The notes under the pieces are model-generated. The model did no database searches, was not told the DNA's origin, and was given only the letters and a program-made list of their open reading frames with translations. From Ailurus styani (lineage: Eukaryota; Chordata; Mammalia; Carnivora; Ailuridae), in assembly GCA_002007465.1 (NCBI GenBank), contig LNAC01000031.1, positions 6,546,069 to 6,610,068 of the forward strand: 64,000 nt of DNA, given 5' to 3'. Position 1 is the first letter of the stretch. Each line of letters opens with the position of its first letter. A program made the translations under genes and the position numbers. Below, piece after piece: positions 58,400 through 64,000 of the stretch.

Positions 58400-59365
58400 A
58401 TAGTAGTTGTATTTTAATACTTACTTAATTTTTAAGACAGAAGTAGATTTGCATAGTTTAAGAACTTAGCAAGAGTGAAAAGGAATACAAAGTTTTCCTC
58501 TCCTCAGTCCCCCATCTGGAAGTTTTCACCCCTATACCAAATAGAAAACCTCTGTTATTAGCTTCTGGAAGTGTGTAGACTTCCAGATATTTAAAAAATG
58601 TTTATACAAGTGAATGTTAACGCTGATTCCTTTTCCCGCTTAAGAGAAAGGAGCATACTATGCACACTTTGGTATTTTTCCCCTCACTTAATATGTCTCA
58701 CATATCTTTACATATTGGTGCTATGGAACATCCCTATTCTTTGAAAAAAATTTTTTATTATGGTTGAACAGTATCCCAATATTTGGATACACCATGATTT
58801 ACTTAAACAGTTCTCTATTGACAAACTGTTAGATTGTTCCAATCTTCCGCTATTAAAAGAACTGTTGCAGTAAATAACCCTGCACATTCATGATTTTGCC
58901 CATGTGTGAATGTATCTGTAGAATAAACTCCTAGAATTGGAACTGCTGAGTCAAAGAGTACATGCATTTGTAATTTCAATAAATATTGCCAAATTGCCTT
59001 CCAGAATGATTATACCTATTTACACTCCCACCAGCAATGAATCACTGCTCCCATTTCTCTGTATCTTGCCAACCCTAAGGGTTGTCAAATTTTTGGATTT
59101 TTACCAACCTGATAGTGAAATATGGTATCTTGATGTAGTTTTAATTTGCATTTCTTCTATGTGGGAGTGATTTGAGCATCGTTTCATATGTTCATGAGTC
59201 ATTTGTATTTCCTTTTCTGTGAACTATTACTCACTTTTCTAATAGGGTTTTTTTTCTTTTAATTCTGTGGTTTCTTTGTAGATGAGAGTTTATTTCCTTG
59301 TAAGTACACTCAACTGCAGATACCTTTTCCTAGTTTGCTGTTTGTCCTTTTACTTAAGAGCTGTT
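58400..59365 (-). mobile_element. L1 3' end (old L1M type), minus strand
   Basis: Reverse L1 3' UTR blocks: TTTTATTATGGTTGAACAGT, CCATGATTTACTTAAACAGT, TGAATGTATCTGTAGAATAA, ATTGGAACTGCTGAGTCAAA, ACTCCCACCAGCAATGAATC and TTTGCATTTCTTCTATGTG. More diverged than the L1 at 52441. Confidence 0.85.
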
Positions 59366-59713
59366 TTAAAGGCTGAATAATGTGGATAATTGCATTAGTG
59401 CTTCATGTCATTTTGTCTGCACACACAACTTTGGATGAAGATAGGTAGAGAAGTAAATAGATTCTGTGTGTATATGTAGATTTTTAAAATGGCCCTCTCT
59501 TTTTCTTGGAGTATAAGTATATGATACTCATGTATCAACCCTTCCTGTAGGCAGAAGAGTGCAAGCATATTATCCAAAAGAGGTTCAAAGGGTTTAGTGA
59601 GTTGCCACTGGCACTAGAAAAATGACCGAGACATTGAAACTTGAATTCCAAAATTCACAATTTGGTAATAAGGGTGGTGAAGTTGTACATGCAAATAAAG
59701 AAATAAGATAGAG

Positions 59714-59902
59714 GGCCACCTGGGTGGCTCATTTGGTTAAGTGTCTGACTCTTGGTTTCCGCTCAGGTCATGATCTCAGGGGTCGAGGGATCGAACCTCA
59801 GCCAATCGTGTGGCTCCATGCACAGCAGGGAGTCTGCTTGAGATTCTGGCCCTCTGCCCCTCCCCCACTCTCTCTCTCAAATAAATAAATAAATCTTAAA
59901 AG
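59714..59902 (+). mobile_element. CAN-SINE, plus strand, older type
   Basis: CACCTGGGTGGCTCATTTGG head, CTCAGGTCATGATCTCAGGG, GAGTCTGCTTGAGATTCTGG, (AAAT)n and short A. Target duplication AAAGAAATAAGATAGAG (59697-59713) and AAAGAAATACAATAGAG (59903-59919) with two changes. Confidence 0.95.
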
Positions 59903-59919
59903 AAAGAAATACAATAGAG

Positions 59920-60934
59920 TAAGAGACATAAATACAAACAGGTAAATGAAGAGTGAAGACACTGCATGAACAATGTGTAATTAGTTGTGAGCGCAGTGAT
60001 TTGGCAGTAGGGAGGGTGTACTGAGTGACTGTAAGGTTGCCCTTGGTAGGTTAATCGTTAAACCACTGCATCAGTCAGACTCCACGCAGAAAAGAGACTC
60101 TGCTCTGGGTGTTTTAAGCAGAAAGGAATTTAATATAGGGGATTAGGAATTTACAAAACCACTGGGAGAGACCGGAACGATGGAAGCAAGGAGCTGCTTT
60201 GACCTCAGGTTTCTGGTCATCCCATCGCCACTGCAATTGTTAGAGAAGCGGTGGCACCCAGGCTCCTGCGGCTTCTGCTCTGGCTGCCACTCTCCCAAGA
60301 CCCAAATGGGCAGCAAGGAGAGGGTGGACCCTGGTCAGTGCCAGCATGGGTGACTGTCAGAACTTGTCTGTTAAGTGCAACTGCCACAGGAAAATAGCCT
60401 CGCCTGTATTTCAGATTTGTCGCAGCTACATCCTTTTTGGCCAAATCCAGAATGCACCTGGAACTGCAGCTGCAGGGGAGTCTGGGAAATGTAGTTTTAG
60501 TCTTCTCAGCACTTGTAATTCAGGGAATGTGATGTCAGATGCCAATAATTAATATAGTTTCAGTCATCTTGGTATGTTTATCAGATTATCAAGTATCAAG
60601 CAGATGACTAAAGATTGGGTACATCAAATTGATATATTTTTGTCTGGGTCTGGAAGATCCTAAGGGGCTTCTAGAAAATAAGAATTTTAAGGAGCTAACC
60701 TAGCAGGAAACCTGGTAGTCAGGAGCAGAAGTATTGAGGACATGGGGCTTTAAAGCATGGACAGGACTGGGAGAATTATCAAAGGAGTGGTTGGGAGGGT
60801 TGAGGAAAGATAAATTGGTTTTCATTGTTCTATAGGCACATCCATTGTTCTATAGGAATAACAATAAAAATAACAATATGACTTAATAGATAATGTGTGT
60901 GAAAACCTGTGGTGAGCCATAAGGTCCTGACGAC
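59920..60934. other. Mostly unique; possible unclassified old repeat
   Basis: Positions 60070-60550 (AGAAAGGAATTTAATATAGG through GAGTCTGGGAAATGTAGTTT) have the look of an ancient LTR or non-autonomous element, but I cannot name the family. No exon is recognised. Confidence 0.3.
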
Positions 60935-61060
60935 AAGCAATACTGGAGGTAAGTGTTATTCTCGTTTATATGCAAGAAAACAGGTTTTAAAAATTTAGCA
61001 ATTTGCCCAAGTTTACTTTACTATGTATTAGAACTTGAATTGAATCTTCCTTTCTTCCCC
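60935..61060 (-). mobile_element. MIR, minus strand, partial
   Basis: GTAAGTGTTATTCTCGTTTA, CAAGAAAACAGG, TTTAGCAATTTGCCCAAGT and TTAGAACTTGAATTGAA match the reverse core, with the usual GAGGAAACTGAGG diverged. Confidence 0.65.
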
Positions 61061-62429
61061 TTTTCCATTCTCCCTCCCTCCCTCCTATTCTCCATCTATC
61101 TGTCTTTCCTGTGATTTACTGAGCCTTTACTATCTGCTGGGGTCTTTGCTTAGGTGGTCAAGACAAAATCCTTTCCCTCAGGGAGGCAGTAGCCTTGTAT
61201 CTAGTCTACTCGATGTTCATTTGGCATTTTCTTCATTGCATATTTGCCTCTCAGAATTGTATTAGTAGCACTGGATTCTGTTAGGAAGCTAGCTGCTTTT
61301 ATCCTACCTAGAGAACACACACACACACAAACAAGACATAGGCCAGTTCTAACAACAGGGCGGTAGAATCTAAACTCAAACCTTCAGAACTCAGTTGGCG
61401 GCAGTGAGCACGGCTTCCTTGCGGACGTGTGGGTCATATGGGTTTTGTATAGAATTGCCTACATGTGCAAGGGTTGTAGGATTTGACTCCGGGGGAAAAA
61501 ATAAAATGGAAGGCTAAAAATGGCTACAAAATACCTCCAGGATATTAGAGTGAAGCTAACCACATAAAAGACACATGACATTTGCCTGTGAATAGATAGA
61601 CTGAGCATTTTGGTTCTTATGCTGGTTTTTAGCTGCCAGTGATTCTTGTGGCAACCATCCAAGTTTTCAGGACACTATCACATTTTTAAGTTTTCCTAAT
61701 GAATTATAATAACATTTCTGTAGTTTACATCAAATTGTGTTGAATGGCATTTTTAGCAAATTGTGTCACTTTGTGAATTTCCAAATTTTACAAAATTTCT
61801 GTGCCAAAAAATAATCAGTGAAAATGATTTTGTGTGAAACTTTTTGAAAGCCAAGTTTAGCTGATTTTGCTAAACAGCACAAGCAAACAATTTATTCAGT
61901 CTTTCTCCAAGTCCTTTTTCTGTGCCTTGTTCTTTGCTTCCAGGCCCCCCTCCCTTCTCCCCCTTTCTAAGCTTCTTTCACTCTGTTTACTGGCCTTTGT
62001 TTCTGCTCCTAGTTTGTCTTTCTCTAACATTATCTGCCCTCTCCACACCCCTCCACCCTGAACTATACCAAGCCTTGGGCTATGGTTTTGGGTTGAGGGT
62101 CACGGAGGTCATGGATTTTCCACTGAAAGAAAGAAAGGAGAAAAGGGGGGTGGGGAAGGAATGATCACTTTTGCTCTCTCTTCTGCCCTTGGTGCTGAGA
62201 AATTCAGTTGAGATCAGTATCCTGGCCAGCATTATTACTGTGGGATTGAGACAAACCCAGTGCTCACCACAAGAGAGGCCATAATCATGTTGCTGAGAAT
62301 AAAAGAACATATTTCTATATGCCTGGACTCGTGTTTTGAGATCCTTGCATGTGGGTGGTTAGACTACCACTGTAGGTTTTGGAGCATGTGCTTCTGAAAT
62401 GCCCTGTTTCCCAAGGGAGAAACAGTGAA
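61061..62429. other. Mostly unique sequence
   Basis: Positions 61108-61200 resemble a reverse L2-type fragment (TGATTTACTGAGCCTTTACT, AAATCCTTTCCCTCAGGGAG). Otherwise nothing is recognised. Confidence 0.35.
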
Positions 62430-62575
62430 GAGGAGTGGAGACAGCAAGCATTTTGCAATCAGCGTTCCTGGGACGGAATCCTGGCTCGTCAGCCACTTCA
62501 TCCTCCCAGTGTCAGTAGTCTTTGTTACCATATAAAGAAACTAGCTACTGATACACAGCTCTAACAGTATTGCTA
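62430..62575 (+). mobile_element. Diverged MIR-like fragment, plus strand
   Basis: TTTTGCAATCAGCGTTCCTG and GGACGGAATCCTGGCTCGTC resemble the MIR head and tRNA-like box. The 3' half is poorly preserved. Confidence 0.45.
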
Positions 62576-62576
62576 A

Positions 62577-62820
62577 CAATGCGGTTACCATTAATTGAAT
62601 AATTACTATATGCCAGACATTCTGTTAAACACTTGGATGCCCCTGTTTCAAACCTTTTACAACACCAGGCAGTCACAGTTACCCCCATTTTATGGATGAG
62701 GAGACTGAGGTTAGAAAATTTAAATTACTTACCCTAGGCCACTCAGTTATGAAGTGGAGTTGGATTTTGAAGCCAGGTCTGTCCGATTCCAAGGCCCATT
62801 CTTGAAGCACTACCCTAGGT
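62577..62820 (-). mobile_element. MIR, minus strand, near full length
   Basis: AATTACTATATGCCAGACAT, CTGTTAAACACTTGGATG, CCCCCATTTTATGGATGAGG, AGACTGAGGTTAGAAAATTT, GGCCACTCAGTTATGAAGTG, and GAAGCCAGGTCTGTCCGATT through AAGCACTACCCTA. The best preserved minus-strand MIR. Confidence 0.92.
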
Positions 62821-62977
62821 AGAAATGATGATTAAATAATGCCACCCAGAGTTTCAGACATATAGGGAAGGGGTCATTCTTTTGTTTTGTTTTGAATCAT
62901 TTTGTTTAAGGGTAAAAATTCCAGGAGGCATAAAGTTAGCTCTAGTTCCTACTCTGCTTCTTCAAAAATTTTCTCTC

Positions 62978-63178
62978 GGGCGCCTGGGTGGCCCAGTGCG
63001 TTAAAGCCTCTGCCTTCGGCTCAGGTCATGATCTCAGGATCCTGGGATGAAGGCCCGCATCGGGCTCTCTGCTCAGCAGAGAGCCTGCCTCCTCCTCTCT
63101 CTCTGCCTGCCTCTCTGCCTACTTGTGATCTCTCTCTCTCTCTCTCTCTCTCTGTCAAATTAAAAAAAAAAAACAAAC
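62978..63178 (+). mobile_element. Young CAN-SINE, plus strand, expanded (TC)n
   Basis: Head GGGCGCCTGGGTGGCCCAGT, TTCGGCTCAGGTCATGATCT, CTGCCTGCCTCTCTGCCTAC, a TC run at 63129-63154, TGTCAAATT and A12CAAACA tail. AAAAATTTTCTCTC is perfectly duplicated at 62964-62977 and 63179-63192. Confidence 0.97.
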
Positions 63179-63192
63179 AAAAATTTTCTCTC

Positions 63193-64000
63193 CTGTCTCC
63201 TCCATGTGGGCACACAGCAGGCCAAAAGATGGCGACTGAGCCCATGACCCGAATTGTGGGAAATACCAAGTCACCACCAGCCCTATGTCTCTGACCATGT
63301 ATACAGTTTGGTAAACCATCTAGAAAATACATGACACATGAAAATTGGGGCACTGCCTGGTCTCAGACCAGAGACTGTAGGAGGGTGTTGTGCCCAGCAG
63401 GAATGGGAGAGGGAAATGGGAAGGAGACCAGAAACATCTTGCTGCCAATAAGTCTTAGTGGTATTCCTAATGGAAGCCACAGAAGTTTACAGTGATTCTT
63501 GCACCAAAGCCACATAATTATAAGACAGTGCTATATTCCAGCCTCTCGTGGCTTCCATGTGTGTTTCTGTGATCCTAGGTTGGGTCTTGCCCATGTGTTA
63601 ATTTCTACCTGCTGAATACAGTTTGGTTTGTAGTAAGTGATGCTTTCACGAAGTTTCTCAGCAGCCCATTTCCGGGTGGGTTTCTCTTCCAAACCACGCG
63701 AAGCCAGAGAATCTGCATGAACATCTGATTGGTATGTTCTGCTTTAGGAGAATAACGAGTCTGTTGCAAAAAAGATCGAGTCCCTAAGCTAACTATGGCA
63801 AATGCTTTCGGTATGTCTACAAATTTGGGATTCCGTGAGTTTACCGACGCTTTTTCAGCGATGCCTAGATCACAGTGTGTCAAATCACATTGTTATTGTT
63901 GAGGTTTCAGGAGGTCTTTGATTATTTCATGACCTTTTCCCTAAATAGCGCCTATTACTTTGATACAAGAATTTTTGAAGTGCTTCACAATCTTTCGCTA
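63193..64000. other. Unique sequence with a CpG-retaining open frame
   Basis: The minus-strand frame 63883-63605 is open for 92 codons. Positions 63645-63870 keep several CpG (for example ACGCGAAG, TTTCGGTATG, TACCGACGC) although the surroundings have few. I recognise no domain, and there is no evidence of splicing. It may be constrained non-coding DNA or a remnant I cannot identify. Confidence 0.3.

Noticed and set aside
630..63154. CRISPR-like or satellite arrays
   Set aside because: Repeats are either dispersed transposons or simple microsatellites; no spaced direct-repeat array is present.
3044..63178. Functional tRNA-Lys genes at each SINE head
   Set aside because: The heads are SINE-derived and lack an intact tRNA fold and processing context; they are retroposons.
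62902..63353. Open frames of 110-130 codons
   Set aside because: Built largely from the SINE at 62978-63178 in both orientations.

Overview
The window is nuclear DNA from a carnivoran mammal, most likely a mustelid. The evidence is about 21 CAN-SINE (SINEC) copies in both orientations. Each has the tRNA-Lys-derived head (GGCGCCTGGGTGGCTCAGT), a CT-rich middle and an A-rich or AATAAA-type tail. The youngest copies have the GTGGGTTAAAGCC head and the CTGCCTGCCTCTCTGCCTAC middle that I associate with mustelid subfamilies; that species inference is mine and was not searched. Older mammalian repeats (L1M-type L1, L2, MIR, MaLR LTRs, one Tigger-like DNA transposon) fill much of the rest.
No protein-coding exon could be supported. 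The long ORFs are repeat-derived, pass through N gaps, or show no recognisable family. The only gene-derived sequence I recognise is a broken RPL13 (ribosomal protein eL13) pseudogene on the minus strand near 51.8-52.1 kb. The window is best read as intergenic or deep intronic.
Layout: 0-3.7 kb, an old plus-strand L1 carrying two SINEs and an assembly misjoin. 3.7-9 kb, L2 and MIR fragments plus two SINEs, one spanning a gap. 9-15 kb, mostly unique DNA with an inverted L1 fragment, a SINE and a MaLR LTR. 15.5-21 kb, a long L2, SINE pairs in opposite orientation, and an AT microsatellite split by a SINE. 21-28.5 kb, the longest SINE-poor stretch; it includes a CpG-island-like segment at 21.55-21.80 kb. 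28.5-29.4 kb, one MaLR LTR nested in another. 31-35.3 kb, a minus-strand L1 composite with four SINEs in or beside it. 35.3-45.7 kb, mostly unique, with two SINEs. 45.7-45.9 kb, poly-C next to a gap. 48-49.4 kb, L2 with a nested MIR. 50.6-51.1 kb, Tigger-like element. 51.8-52.1 kb, RPL13 pseudogene. 52.4-59.4 kb, three L1 3' ends and two SINEs. 59.7-64 kb, SINEs and MIRs.
I found no undescribed biological system. The most useful observations concern assembly and genome evolution. Two single-N joins are flanked by duplicated sequence, one of which looks like two haplotypes of a SINE presence/absence polymorphism joined head to tail. Two larger gaps lie inside young SINEs, and one gap abuts long poly-C. 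There is also a possible small CpG island in gene-poor DNA.
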